Counted from the first letter of the stretch, positions 33,989-42,413 are shown. The stretch: 54,115 nt of DNA from Paenibacillus sp. FJAT-29882 (GCF_001510645.1 NZ_LMVB01000012.1:1-54115); one strand, 5' to 3'. A program made the numbers and translations. The notes: generated by a model not told the origin, from the letters alone.

Positions 33989-34008
33989 CTTGCCATCTCC
34001 TTTATCAT

Positions 34009-34827
34009 TCAATTATTTAAATAATTACCTCTTGATACTGATATTATTTTATCACGCTCATCGACTTCTGTTAATTTTATTAAAGAGACGAATTGATCAA
34101 CGAGACGTTCTTCAATTTCATCTGACTCAACAAAAACAGTAATTCCAGCAAGAGTCGCTTTGAACTCTTCTAATAAGCTAACCATTCCTTTAACAGTCCC
34201 ACCAGCTTTCATAAAATCGTCGACAATCAGTACATTAGACCCTTCCGCTAGACTTCTTTTCGAAAGAACCATTGTCTGAATACGTTTAGAAGATCCTGAT
34301 ACATAATTAATACTAACCGTAGGCCCTTCTGTCACTTTGTTATCTCTCCGAACAATCACAACAGGAACATTTAAATAATTCGCAACCGCATATGCAAGCG
34401 GAATTCCCTTCGTAGCCATGGTCATAATGACTTCTACCTGCTTGTCTGCGTAAGCCGCTGCGATAATTCGACCAATCATATTAACTGTCTCTGGATGACC
34501 CAAGATATCTGTCATATATAAATATCCACCAGGTAGCAAACGTTCAGGACTCGCTATAATACTACAAAGATGGTCGATAAAAGCAGTAGCTTCATCTGGC
34601 TTTATACCTACCAAGTACTTAACACCACCAGCTGCCCCAGGTACTGTTGTTAACGTCCCAATCCCCCTTTGCTCGAAGGTCTCTTTAATAATGGTTAAAT
34701 CTTCACTAATCGATGACTTTGCCGAACTATATCTTTCTGCAAAAAAGGTGAGCGACACCAAGCGACCAGGATGAGCTAGTAAATAATTCGTCATATCAAT
34801 AAGCCTCTCGCTACGCTTAAATTTCAT
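34009..34827 (-). CDS. purR: Purine biosynthesis repressor PurR
   Basis: Gram-positive PurR has an N-terminal winged helix (MKFKRSERLIDM to about residue 74) fused to a phosphoribosyltransferase-like domain. The PRPP-binding loop NVLIVDDFMKAGGT (about residues 200-213) lets PRPP act as inducer. GGVKYLVGI near residue 70 closes the DNA-binding part. The start is ATG 34827 with GAGGAG upstream. It is unrelated to the LacI-type PurR of enterics. With prs and hprT also present, the window holds the inducer source, a consumer and the sensor. Confidence 0.96.
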   Translation of the reverse strand: MKFKRSERLIDMTNYLLAHPGRLVSLTFFAERYSSAKSSISEDLTIIKETFEQRGIGTLTTVPGAAGGVKYLVGIKPDEATAFIDHLCSIIASPERLLPGGYLYMTDILGHPETVNMIGRIIAAAYADKQVEVIMTMATKGIPLAYAVANYLNVPVVIVRRDNKVTEGPTVSINYVSGSSKRIQTMVLSKRSLAEGSNVLIVDDFMKAGGTVKGMVSLLEEFKATLAGITVFVESDEIEERLVDQFVSLIKLTEVDERDKIISVSRGNYLNN

Positions 34828-34886
34828 TTCAACACTCCTCACCAAAAACGAATATTATATCATAAATATACCACTAATGTACGTAT

Positions 34887-35756
34887 CTATTCAAGAGCGC
34901 TTAAATCACCAAGCATTCGAACGGCATATACTTGATCGCAAAAGCCGCGCAAGCCATTGTAGACTCGCTGCATACGAGAATCGTGCTCGACAAGGCCAAA
35001 CACGGTAGGGCCACTTCCACTCATCAACACCGCATCTGCACCAAAGGTTTTCATTTGTGACTTAATATTCGCAACTTCGGGATATAATTGTAACGTAACT
35101 TGCTCAAGTACATTCCCTACGCCATTGCACACTCTTTCATAGCTATTGTTTTCAATCGCAGAGATCATTTCCTTAATGTTTGGATGACCCATCTCCCCAA
35201 CTTGGAGCCTTCGATAAATATCAGCTGTTGATACTCCAATGGTAGGCTTAGCTAAGACTACCCAACATTTAGGTGGAACTGGTAGCTGAGTAATTTTCTC
35301 ACCTCTGCCTTTTGCTAAAGCAGTACCACCATAAACGCAAAATGAAACGTCTGAGCCAATTTCAGCGCCGATTTCAGCAAGCTCGTCCATAGATAAATCC
35401 AGATTCCAAAGTTTATTCAATCCCCTTAGGGTAGCTGCAGCATCACTGCTTCCACCAGCCAAGCCGGCTGCTACTGGGATATTTTTTTCTATAGCAATTT
35501 GAACCCCCGTATTAATTCCATATCGTTGCTTTAATACGTATGCTGCTTGATAAGCTAAATTCCGATGATCATCCGGGACAAAACGATTATGTGATAGAAT
35601 TTCGATTTGACTTCCACCGATCTCTTTCAATTCAATTCTATCTGCCAAATCGACCGTCGTCATGATCATTTCCACCTCATGGTATCCATCCGGCCGCTTA
35701 AAAAGCACATCCAATGCTAAATTAATCTTAGCTGGTGCTTTCTCCATAAGCTTCAA
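34887..35756 (-). CDS. ispE: 4-diphosphocytidyl-2-C-methyl-D-erythritol kinase
   Basis: IspE performs the fourth step of the MEP isoprenoid pathway. The GHMP kinase phosphate loop IPVAAGLAGGSSDAAA lies near residues 91-106, the N-terminal motif is EKAPAKINLALDV, and the C-terminal MSGSGPTVFG is present. I choose the TTG at 35754-35756, five bases past AGGTGG: it aligns residue for residue with the B. subtilis N-terminus (four residues before KAPAK). GTG at 35765 or the ATG at 35747 are alternatives. It lies between sspF and purR. Confidence 0.93.
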   Translation of the reverse strand: MKLMEKAPAKINLALDVLFKRPDGYHEVEMIMTTVDLADRIELKEIGGSQIEILSHNRFVPDDHRNLAYQAAYVLKQRYGINTGVQIAIEKNIPVAAGLAGGSSDAAATLRGLNKLWNLDLSMDELAEIGAEIGSDVSFCVYGGTALAKGRGEKITQLPVPPKCWVVLAKPTIGVSTADIYRRLQVGEMGHPNIKEMISAIENNSYERVCNGVGNVLEQVTLQLYPEVANIKSQMKTFGADAVLMSGSGPTVFGLVEHDSRMQRVYNGLRGFCDQVYAVRMLGDLSALE

Positions 35757-35915
35757 TATTTCCACCTACTTTTACGTTCTTCTAAAGTTCTTGTCCTATT
35801 TTATCATATTTGTTTTCATTCTAAAGGTTTTTTCATGGTAATTTCAATGCATACTGTTCAAATCCGCAATGAAAATAAGGAAAGTTATGAAGGTGATATG
35901 GAGGAGAAGTTTATA

Positions 35916-35988
35916 AAAAGCCAGACCTATCCATATTGGCCATCCAACATTTTGTTAGACTCCATATGTGGATAAAGGGTCTGGCTTT
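35916..35988 (-). terminator. Terminator of sspF
   Basis: The outer stem is AAAGCCAGACC (arms 35978-35988 and 35917-35927), with a second inner stem around TATCCATAT. On the minus strand it ends GGCTTTTTAT. It lies about 65 bases past the sspF stop. Confidence 0.85.
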
Positions 35989-36051
35989 ATTATCTTATGT
36001 GCAACAATGATTAATTAAGTGTTCGGTACAAATGCGTTCAGCCATGCTTGA

Positions 36052-36228
36052 TTATCTTTTCTCCATCAATTGGCGCTCCGCCATTTCGATAGCAAGTTTA
36101 ACCATATTACCTGCATCACGTGCACGTATTCCTCCCCAGCCTTCTTTTTGGACAACATCATAAAATCCTAATTCCTTAGCCAACTCTTCTTTAAGACCTG
36201 GTGACATGATGCCTTTTCTTCTGCCCAA
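36052..36228 (-). CDS. sspF: Small acid-soluble spore protein SspF
   Basis: This 58-residue alpha/beta-type SASP-like DNA-binding protein begins MGRRKGIMSPGLKEELAKEL and contains GWGGIRARDAGNMV (residues 30-43), the conserved SASP core. It coats DNA in the forespore. The start is a TTG (36226-36228) with GGGG nine bases upstream; no ATG is in a suitable position, which may be why automatic calling misses it. Its place between veg and ispE is as in B. subtilis. A CATGATA element just upstream could be a sigma-G -10, but I could not find a matching -35. Confidence 0.92.
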   Translation of the reverse strand: MGRRKGIMSPGLKEELAKELGFYDVVQKEGWGGIRARDAGNMVKLAIEMAERQLMEKR

Positions 36229-36369
36229 ACGAATCAGCCCCTTTTATCATGCTACACAAAATTAGTTTCTACAATCGAAAGTAAAACATGAACTCCTTAT
36301 TTATCCATCGAAAGCATTCACCGTATTAATACGTCCCCTAACTTACATCCTGTGGACTTTTGATATGCG

Positions 36370-36452
36370 TCCTAACCCCCAAAGTTCAGGCCGCTTGTGT
36401 TTTTCAAACAGTGTGGGTCTTACTGCCCGTTAATACGCGGCGAAATTTATTG
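36370..36452 (+). repeat. Repeat R1, right-end fragment
   Basis: GTGTGGGTCTTACTGCCCGT and TTAATACGCGGCGAAA match the right end of the 45682-45841 copy, including one arm of hairpin 2. The left end is missing; GTCCCCTAA at about 36332 may be another remnant. Confidence 0.55.
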
Positions 36453-36479
36453 AGAAGTCTCTGTTAAAGGACATAAAAA

Positions 36480-36505
36480 AGCAGCAAACAATTGTTTGCC
36501 GCCGC
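36480..36505 (-). terminator. Terminator of veg
   Basis: A core GCAAACAATTGTTTGC palindrome is extended by GC-rich arms, and TTTTTT follows on the minus strand. Confidence 0.82.
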
Positions 36506-36511
36506 TTAAAG

Positions 36512-36763
36512 TTACATTTCTTGCTGTTTATTCAAAAATGTTAATTCTACGGTTTCTGTTAATACATCTGCATAGCTGTAAGATACTCTTTCGAACGCAT
36601 TTTCATCCTGATCGAGCTCAATCACAAAGACAGCCGGATAAGTCTCTGCTAACGTACCAAAACGTTCAACAGTTTTTCTTCTTCCGCCGTTTGCTTTTAA
36701 GAGCAACCGTTTCCCCAAATTGGAGTCTAGTGAATTTTTAATATCCGCTAAAGTTTTTGGCAT
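36512..36763 (-). CDS. veg: Veg protein
   Basis: The 83-residue protein begins MPKTLADIKNSLDSNLGKR and contains KANGGRRKTVERFGTLAETY, both almost identical to B. subtilis Veg. Veg is reported to stimulate biofilm matrix genes, probably by inhibiting SinR; the fold resembles an SH3-like barrel. It has two strong tandem promoters directly upstream, in line with the famously strong veg promoter of B. subtilis, and a terminator, so it forms its own unit. Confidence 0.95.
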   Translation of the reverse strand: MPKTLADIKNSLDSNLGKRLLLKANGGRRKTVERFGTLAETYPAVFVIELDQDENAFERVSYSYADVLTETVELTFLNKQQEM

Positions 36764-36786
36764 TTTCGGTCCACCTCACTACGTTT

Positions 36787-36815
36787 AGTATATCACAAAC
36801 CGGCAACAAGGTCAA
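36787..36815 (-). promoter_or_regulatory. veg promoter P2 (sigma-A)
   Basis: Minus-strand TTGACC (36810-36815) and TATACT (36787-36792) have a 17-base spacer. This second promoter is about 25 bases upstream of the veg ATG. Confidence 0.8.
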
Positions 36816-36827
36816 ACAAAATAATAA

Positions 36828-36857
36828 ATTATATCAGCATTTAAATTTGTTTGTCAA
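36828..36857 (-). promoter_or_regulatory. veg promoter P1 (sigma-A)
   Basis: Both hexamers are perfect on the minus strand: TTGACA (36852-36857) and TATAAT (36828-36833). The spacer is 18 bases. Confidence 0.85.
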
Positions 36858-37225
36858 TATTTTTTTATACAAATCCGTAATAATTTAGATACTTTTTTTA
36901 TTATCTCTATAATTTTGAAAAATTATGTAAAATATTCTTCTTCCGATCCTGCCCATATGAAGCAATATGACGCTACATTAAAACGCCACGATATAGTTTG
37001 AAGGACGACTGAACACAAGAAAGCGAACTTCGATACGGTTGTAAAGCTGAGTCACATTTTAGAGATTCCCACTTGAAGCCCAAGTAAATTTTCCATTTAA
37101 TTTTTAAAACCGTTTAACTATCCCCTCTTTCCTTCATCCACAAGGCGCCTTAGAATAAGAAGAATAACTATTATAATTCTCCCGTCCCATGGGATTCAGA
37201 CAAGCATATTTAGCTAAATAAAAAC

Positions 37226-37251
37226 AAGCTGCATACAATGAGATGCAGCTT
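37226..37251 (-). terminator. Terminator of yabG
   Basis: A 9-bp AAGCTGCAT / ATGCAGCTT stem, 8-base loop, followed on the minus strand by GTTTTTATTT. It begins at the yabG stop codon. Confidence 0.87.
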
Positions 37252-38129
37252 TATTCATCTTTATTGATATTATAAGGCATACCAGTTCTAAGGACGCCCC
37301 TCGTTTCAATACCGCCGAGTCCCTTTTCTCCAGTTAATGTATTTCTAAGCACATCCCATACATGAATATTGTCGGTAAAAGACGTGAAACTAATTTTAGC
37401 GACTATATACACCGGATCCAATGCATGTATATTCACTCTGGATGGCGAACTCGCGAAATTAGCTCCTGCTTGAATTAATGATTCAAAGTGTGATTGACAG
37501 GCTCCAGCAAAGATAACGAGTTGGTCAAGGTGTGCGACTTTATTTCTTGCTTCCCTCACTGTCTGCACGAATTGCTTGGAGTGGCGATAAGCATTTATGT
37601 CATGGGATGGGCCTTTGGACTTCGAATAAGCATCATGCCCCGTTATGACCAGGATGTCCGGACGATATTGATCAATAAGACTACCAATGCGGTTAGGCAT
37701 TTCTTTCTCATTACAATAAATTCCCTTTACTGGAATTCCAATCTTTTCATATAATGTGAGGCATTTATTTAAATAAGAGGCGTCCCCATCAACATGCAGC
37801 ACTTTCCCCGGAATTTGAAAATACTCCCCATTATACCGATACCCATCACTTGATTGGTAATTGCTTTTCTCTGTTTGTAACTGTTTATCTTGGCTAAATA
37901 AATGATACGATTGCTCTTGGAGAGCTTCACTTGTTTTTTGCCGGGTTTGCCTTTCTTCATCATTAATCTTAATTAAATCGTCAAAAGGAGCGTCTGCAAT
38001 TAAGCGAATATCCTCGCCATAAAGAATCGCAACCTGCTCGCCACCCACTAAACGTATGTCAATCACTCTGAATAAGATGTCACATCGATAAGATGATCGT
38101 CCGACAATATCATTCACTTGTACATTCAT
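37251..38129 (-). CDS. yabG: Sporulation-specific protease YabG
   Basis: YabG is a mother-cell cysteine protease that processes coat proteins before they are cross-linked by Tgl. The 292-residue protein shows the family block ILVITGHDAYSKSKG (about residue 154) and the conserved IFAGACQSHFESLIQAGANF, including the cysteine of the proposed active site. The ATG at 38129 (MNVQVNDIVG) has GAGGTGAG upstream; the longer frame adds six unmatched residues. A good sigma-K promoter sits at 38183-38210, which agrees with late expression. Confidence 0.95.
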   Translation of the reverse strand: MNVQVNDIVGRSSYRCDILFRVIDIRLVGGEQVAILYGEDIRLIADAPFDDLIKINDEERQTRQKTSEALQEQSYHLFSQDKQLQTEKSNYQSSDGYRYNGEYFQIPGKVLHVDGDASYLNKCLTLYEKIGIPVKGIYCNEKEMPNRIGSLIDQYRPDILVITGHDAYSKSKGPSHDINAYRHSKQFVQTVREARNKVAHLDQLVIFAGACQSHFESLIQAGANFASSPSRVNIHALDPVYIVAKISFTSFTDNIHVWDVLRNTLTGEKGLGGIETRGVLRTGMPYNINKDE

Positions 38130-38182
38130 GCTCTCACCTCGAGACAAGATAACACCAAGTCTTGTCAGATTTTCATTCCTAT

Positions 38183-38210
38183 TACACTATGCGGGCTTAT
38201 CTCGATTGGT
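38183..38210 (-). promoter_or_regulatory. sigma-K promoter of yabG
   Basis: Minus-strand CATAGTGTA (38183-38191) fits the sigma-K -10 CATANNNTA exactly, with an AC dinucleotide at 38209-38210 after 17 bases. The orthologue is sigma-K-dependent. Confidence 0.72.
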
Positions 38211-38319
38211 GAAATATCCATACGATTTGTATTATAAAAAATGCAAGTGTCGTGGTTCAACCTAAAAGTATTTGATTAGAGGTATTGATGATTTTTGCAA
38301 GTAACAAATTTGAGCAGAT

Positions 38320-38440
38320 GTTGATTGTAGTTATGCGAGGCTCCTACGAGAGAAGCGTGTCTCAGGAGACCCACACAGAGCACTGAGGAGGCTCCTGAGA
38401 CCACCTATGGAAAGCGAGAGTACCTGCCAACGGAATCAAC
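38320..38440. repeat. Repeat R4, about 120 bp with short terminal inverted repeats
   Basis: It is bounded by GTTGATT (38320-38326) and AATCAAC (38434-38440). Inside are GCGAGGCTCCTAC, GGAGACCC, GAGGAGGCTCCTGAGACC and GGAAAGCGAG. I recognise this pattern from intergenic repeats that are abundant in Bacillaceae genomes; no function is known to me. Confidence 0.75.
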
Positions 38441-38504
38441 CCAGGATATTCGTGTAAATATCATTTAAAAGCAACAAAGTATGCGAAAACAGCATTGAAA
38501 AAAG

Positions 38505-38624
38505 AGGCTGTCCCAAAAGGTGACCTCACACTCTATACACCGTTTATTGCGTCATGCACACGTAATATAAACGATATATAGAAGATATGGGTCTGACCTT
38601 TCATTTTGGGGCAACCTCTTTTTG
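38505..38624 (-). terminator. Terminator of ksgA, formed by repeat R3
   Basis: Outer arms AAAAAGAGG-TGCCCCAAAA and TTTTGGGACAGCCTCTTTTTT pair with few mismatches, and the minus-strand 3' end is TTTTTTC. Inner sequences CTCTATACAC and GGGTCTGACC are shared with the cysK terminator. Confidence 0.8.
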
Positions 38625-38632
38625 ACACTGGT

Positions 38633-39511
38633 TTATTTAAAATGAAGAAGGAGTTCATCACTTAATCTGCCGAATTCCGCGATAGATAATGTTTCTCCTC
38701 GTCTAGTTGGATCTATTCCGGTCTGTTCTAGCGCTTTAAGAATTTGGTCTTTTTTAGATTTCCCATCAGGAAGCTGGCTCGTTAAATTATTGAGAATAGT
38801 CTTCCTACGCTGTGCGAAGCTGGATCGTGTCACTGTAAAGAAAAAGTCTTCATCTTTCACTTCAACAATCGGTTTTGCTCTTTTCACCAATCGAATGACA
38901 GCGGAGTCTACATTCGGCTGCGGCATAAACACCGTTTTTGGAACAATCATGACCGTTTCCGCTTCCGTGTAGTATTGAATCGCAATGGATAAAGAGCCAT
39001 ATTCCTTCGTTCCTGGTTTAGCAGCGATACGATCTGCCACTTCCTTCTGCAGCATCACAACCAATCCGCGAATCGGCAAATTTTCCGTCAATAATTTAAG
39101 AATGATCGGAGTCGTTACATAATAGGGAAGGTTCGCAACGACCATTACATCATCGATACCCGCAAATTCTTCATCTATGACTTTCGCCACATTCGCTTTT
39201 AGAATATCTTCAAGGATGACTGTTACATTATCATAAGGAGACAATGTATCTTTTAAAATAGGTAGCAGACGTTGATCAATTTCAAAGGCCGTCACTTTCT
39301 TACTTCTTTTCGCAAGTTGTTCCGTCAATGCACCAATTCCCGGTCCAATTTCAATAGCGCCGCTCTCTTCAGTCAATTCAGCATGATCAACAATTCTTCG
39401 TAATATATTCGTATCAATTAAAAAATTCTGACCCAAACTCTTTTTAAAAGCAAAGCCATACTTCTTTAAAATTTCCTGTGTGCGAATGGGTGTTGCTATA
39501 TCCTTATGCAT
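38633..39511 (-). CDS. ksgA: 16S rRNA (adenine-1518,1519-N6)-dimethyltransferase
   Basis: KsgA (RsmA) dimethylates two adjacent adenosines in the 3' terminal hairpin of 16S rRNA late in 30S assembly. SAM-binding IEIGPGIGALTEQL (about residues 47-60) and the catalytic motif NLPYYVTTPI (about 126-135) are intact, with RSSFAQRRKT in the C-terminal domain. Length (292) is normal. Its start overlaps the rnmV end by eight bases, so the pair is translationally coupled. Confidence 0.97.
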   Translation of the reverse strand: MHKDIATPIRTQEILKKYGFAFKKSLGQNFLIDTNILRRIVDHAELTEESGAIEIGPGIGALTEQLAKRSKKVTAFEIDQRLLPILKDTLSPYDNVTVILEDILKANVAKVIDEEFAGIDDVMVVANLPYYVTTPIILKLLTENLPIRGLVVMLQKEVADRIAAKPGTKEYGSLSIAIQYYTEAETVMIVPKTVFMPQPNVDSAVIRLVKRAKPIVEVKDEDFFFTVTRSSFAQRRKTILNNLTSQLPDGKSKKDQILKALEQTGIDPTRRGETLSIAEFGRLSDELLLHFK

Positions 39512-40067
39512 GTTCTTCCTCCTGATCCATCTTCTTTAATGCCTGATAAAAATCATTACTAGTGATTTGGAACATCTTTAACCTTTTATATAACTGTTTC
39601 CCGTTTGTAAATCCAATTTTTAATAAAAGACCAAGTTGCTCTCTTCGTTCCCGTGCCCCTGCTCCACCAATCAATCCAGCATCAATTAACTCTTCCTTGG
39701 AAATCTCTTCGCCTGCATCTTCATCCATTGTTTGAGCTTCCTTCAACGCATTGCGAATCGCTTCAGGTGAAGCGTGCTCAACCCCGATTCCTCTACCTGA
39801 CTTTGGCAGTGCCTCTTGCTTAGACAAGAATGCATGCTTGCAGCCAGGTACTTGTTCTGTAATTGTATTTCGGATTTTCTGTCCAGGGAAATCCGGATCA
39901 GTGAAAATAATAACACCCCTCATTTGCTGAGCAAGTTTTACTTGATCAATCACTGACTCGTTAACAGCCGATCCATTTGTTTCAATTGTATCAGCATTGA
40001 CAGCCCGCTTAATTGCAACGGTATCATCCTTACCTTCTACAACAATAATTTCTTTAAGTTTTTTCAT
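39504..40067 (-). CDS. rnmV: Ribonuclease M5
   Basis: RNase M5 matures 5S rRNA in low-GC Gram-positives. The TOPRIM domain is at the N-terminus: IIVVEGKDD with its catalytic glutamate and ITDPDFPGQKIR with the aspartates, given as FTDPDFPG here. RGIGVEHAS and the C-terminal IGFTNGKQLYKRL are also conserved. The start is ATG 40067 with GGAGG five bases upstream; the alternative TTG at 40079 is the codon before that site. It is coupled to ksgA. Its substrate, 5S rRNA, is encoded in the same window. Confidence 0.96.
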   Translation of the reverse strand: MKKLKEIIVVEGKDDTVAIKRAVNADTIETNGSAVNESVIDQVKLAQQMRGVIIFTDPDFPGQKIRNTITEQVPGCKHAFLSKQEALPKSGRGIGVEHASPEAIRNALKEAQTMDEDAGEEISKEELIDAGLIGGAGARERREQLGLLLKIGFTNGKQLYKRLKMFQITSNDFYQALKKMDQEEEHA

Positions 40068-40178
40068 CTTTTCCTCCAAATAACTGAAACTATTTATAGC
40101 GTCACAACGTCTAATACTATAGAATTGTGTATGTTTTAGGATAGTTGAACTTCACTTGTATCATTATAACGTAAAAAA

Positions 40179-40201
40179 GCAGGAGATATGCAATCCCCTG
40201 C
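40179..40201 (-). terminator. Terminator of yabE
   Basis: GCAGGGGA / TCTCCTGC (one G-U pair) with a 7-base loop is followed on the minus strand by TTTTTTACG. Confidence 0.87.
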
Positions 40202-40214
40202 CACTGTAAAATGA

Positions 40215-41405
40215 TTAATTTAAGACGCGGATTTTCACTTTCTTTACTCCCCATCGGTATGCATCCGATTTTGAGGGGAAGAACACATCAATTTTATGAC
40301 CTTTAATTGCCCCACCTTTATCCGCTGCAACTGCATAACCATATCCTTCAACATACACCTTTGTGCCAAGTGGAATCACCCTTGGATCAACTGCGATGAC
40401 CTTGGCGTTTGGATTTTGCTTTAGATTAATCCCCGTTGCTGTTGTTCCGGAACATCCGTTACAGCTTGCTGTATAAGCAGTCGACGATACGTAGAGCTCC
40501 TTGCCTGAACCTTGTGAATTGTCTTCTCCACGGGATACTTGAGCAACTAATTGCTTCGTTCCTACTGCTACTACTTTGTCTGCCTTTTCAGTCACAACTT
40601 TTTCAGATATAAGCGCACGAGCAACTTCTTTGCCATTTTCCTTTGTTACTTCAAATTGTCTAGATATTAGTCCGTTCTTCCCTTCACGTACAACCTTTTC
40701 TTTGCCTTTATGCAATGAATGGTCCTTCTTTGTGATGGTTGCAAACTGAACAGGTTCTTCCACTACATCGGTGACTTTTTCAACTCTTATGACGTTTACA
40801 GTATTCTGTGGTTGAACGTTTTCCGCCAACTGCGGCTCAACTCGATCTAATTCATTGAGCTTTACATCTTGTTGCCCTAAAAAGTCAGCGACCGTAGTCG
40901 AAGTTGACCAAACCTGCTGTTCATTACCGCCTAAAACCAGCTTAATTGGAAAAGCCTTTTCGATGGTAATCTGCATGTTATCTTTAATTTTTGTATCTTC
41001 AGATAGGCTAAGCTTATCGTGTTGCGTTACATCCAATTTCTGTTCTAAAAGAAATTCCTCTACCTTTTGGGCTGTTGTCAAAATGACTGTTTCTTTCCCA
41101 TCAACATTCAGCTTCACTTGCTGGGCTGGTCTCCACTCAACCCCTACCCCATCCTTTATGATACTGTCTTTCGAGGGATGTATATAATCTTCAGCTTTTG
41201 CAGTAATCTCGAACTCTGCCAATATATCATTTACGGTGTCTGCATGTGTTTTCACGATTGTTTTCTGTCCATTAAGCGTTAATGACACCGTGTTCTTTGT
41301 CCCTTGATAAAACAGCATTCCAACTGAAGCAGCAACTATTATAGTACTGCCTAGCACAATGGCTATTCGCTTTTTCCCAAAAGACTTGGGAATCAGGTTT
41401 TTCAT
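40215..41405 (-). CDS. yabE: Rpf-like cell-wall protein YabE (DUF348-G5-3D)
   Basis: The 396-residue exported protein has an N-terminal membrane/signal segment (about residues 13-33). Three repeats of the ubiquitin-like DUF348 domain follow (about 38-210), then a G5 domain (about 215-290) and a C-terminal 3D domain with the three aspartates in AVDPRVIPLGTKVYVEGYG, AADKGGAIKG and KIDVFF. The 3D domain is the lytic transglycosylase-like fold of MltA, so a role in peptidoglycan remodelling is likely. B. subtilis YabE is proposed to be a resuscitation-promoting-factor analogue and is controlled partly by an antisense RNA; I saw no proof of that RNA here. Confidence 0.94.
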   Translation of the reverse strand: MKNLIPKSFGKKRIAIVLGSTIIVAASVGMLFYQGTKNTVSLTLNGQKTIVKTHADTVNDILAEFEITAKAEDYIHPSKDSIIKDGVGVEWRPAQQVKLNVDGKETVILTTAQKVEEFLLEQKLDVTQHDKLSLSEDTKIKDNMQITIEKAFPIKLVLGGNEQQVWSTSTTVADFLGQQDVKLNELDRVEPQLAENVQPQNTVNVIRVEKVTDVVEEPVQFATITKKDHSLHKGKEKVVREGKNGLISRQFEVTKENGKEVARALISEKVVTEKADKVVAVGTKQLVAQVSRGEDNSQGSGKELYVSSTAYTASCNGCSGTTATGINLKQNPNAKVIAVDPRVIPLGTKVYVEGYGYAVAADKGGAIKGHKIDVFFPSKSDAYRWGVKKVKIRVLN

Positions 41406-41626
41406 AGATTGTAATATAATGAAAAACTCCTCCTTCCTCTGGGTGATTATATAGACATTCTAACAAAGCTGTCAACTCATACATTTCTTTCTTTGGAAAG
41501 TAGTTCCTATTATGAACACTCTCTAGTAAATTGAAAAGGAAGAGTTATCGACACGTCTACCCTATGAACCACTTGAGATTTGTAGAACTTTCAAGAAACA
41601 AGTCTCCATTAGACAATCTTAGCAAC

Positions 41627-41652
41627 AAACTGACAAAAATTGCTGTCAGTTT
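41627..41652 (-). terminator. Hairpin at the end of tatD
   Basis: A 9-bp AAACTGACA / TGTCAGTTT stem covers the tatD stop codon. The T-run after it on the minus strand is short (GTTTGTTG), so termination may be partial. Confidence 0.6.
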
Positions 41653-42413
41653 ATGCCGAATAATTTCTTTGCATTCCTAGTTGTTGCCTCCGCTACTTCT
41701 TCATAAGTAATCTCTTTAATCTCTGCAATTTGCTCTGCTACCAACTTTACATAGGCAGGCTCATTTCGTTTGCCTCGGAATGGATGGGGTGCAAGATACG
41801 GACAATCGGTTTCAATTAGCAAACGGTCTAGTGGGATTTCAGCTGTGACTTCTTTCGGTTTTTTAGCATTCTTAAACGTTACAGGTCCTCCAAGCGAAAT
41901 GTAGAAGTTCATCTCTACGCATTCCTTAGCAATTTCAGCACTGCCGCTAAAGCAATGCATAATGCCGCCTACTTCATGTGCATTCTCTTCTTTTAGTATT
42001 TCAATGATATCTGCTGTCGCTTCTCTGTTATGAATAATGATTGGTAGTTTTACCTTTTTTGCTAGCTTGATTTGTTTTCTAAACACATCTTTCTGGATTT
42101 CTTTTGGTGATTTATCCCAATGGTAATCAAGTCCCATTTCTCCAATCGCAACGACTTTAGGGTGTGCTGCTAATTTTTCAATCCAGTTTAGGTCTTCGTC
42201 TGTCATGTCGATTGCGTCAACAGGATGCCACCCCACTGCAGCATAGATAAAATCATATCCGTCAACCAATTCCATTGCGCGTGTTATCGTCGGACGGTCA
42301 AAACCAACAACGACCACATTCGAAACACCAGCTTCTTTCGTCCTTTGAATCACCTCTTCTAAATCTTCCTCAAACTGCTTATCATTCAAATGAACATGTG
42401 TATCAAATAACAT
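41646..42413 (-). CDS. tatD: TatD-family metal-dependent deoxyribonuclease (YabD)
   Basis: A 255-residue TIM-barrel hydrolase. The metal ligands are in FDTHVHLND at the N-terminus, GEMGLDYHW (about residue 90), IIIHNRE, MHCFSG and ETDCPYLAPHPFRG. TatD enzymes act as 3'-5' DNA exonucleases and may help DNA repair; the physiological role of YabD is unsettled. I start at ATG 42413 (MLFDTHVHLND), eight residues inside the longest frame. It follows metS in conserved order, but here a 569-base gap lies between. Confidence 0.93.
   Translation of the reverse strand: MLFDTHVHLNDKQFEEDLEEVIQRTKEAGVSNVVVVGFDRPTITRAMELVDGYDFIYAAVGWHPVDAIDMTDEDLNWIEKLAAHPKVVAIGEMGLDYHWDKSPKEIQKDVFRKQIKLAKKVKLPIIIHNREATADIIEILKEENAHEVGGIMHCFSGSAEIAKECVEMNFYISLGGPVTFKNAKKPKEVTAEIPLDRLLIETDCPYLAPHPFRGKRNEPAYVKLVAEQIAEIKEITYEEVAEATTRNAKKLFGIN

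Larger units (their letters stand above)
36764..37250. other. Intergenic region yabG-veg
   Basis: A 487-base gap. The right part has the yabG terminator (37226-37251); the left part holds the tandem veg promoters. Between about 36870 and 37210 I see no gene, repeat or strong structure. Confidence 0.7.
38130..38632. other. Intergenic region ksgA-yabG
   Basis: The 503-base gap contains the yabG promoter, repeat R4 (38320-38440) and the R3-type ksgA terminator (38505-38624). Nothing coding is visible. Confidence 0.75.
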
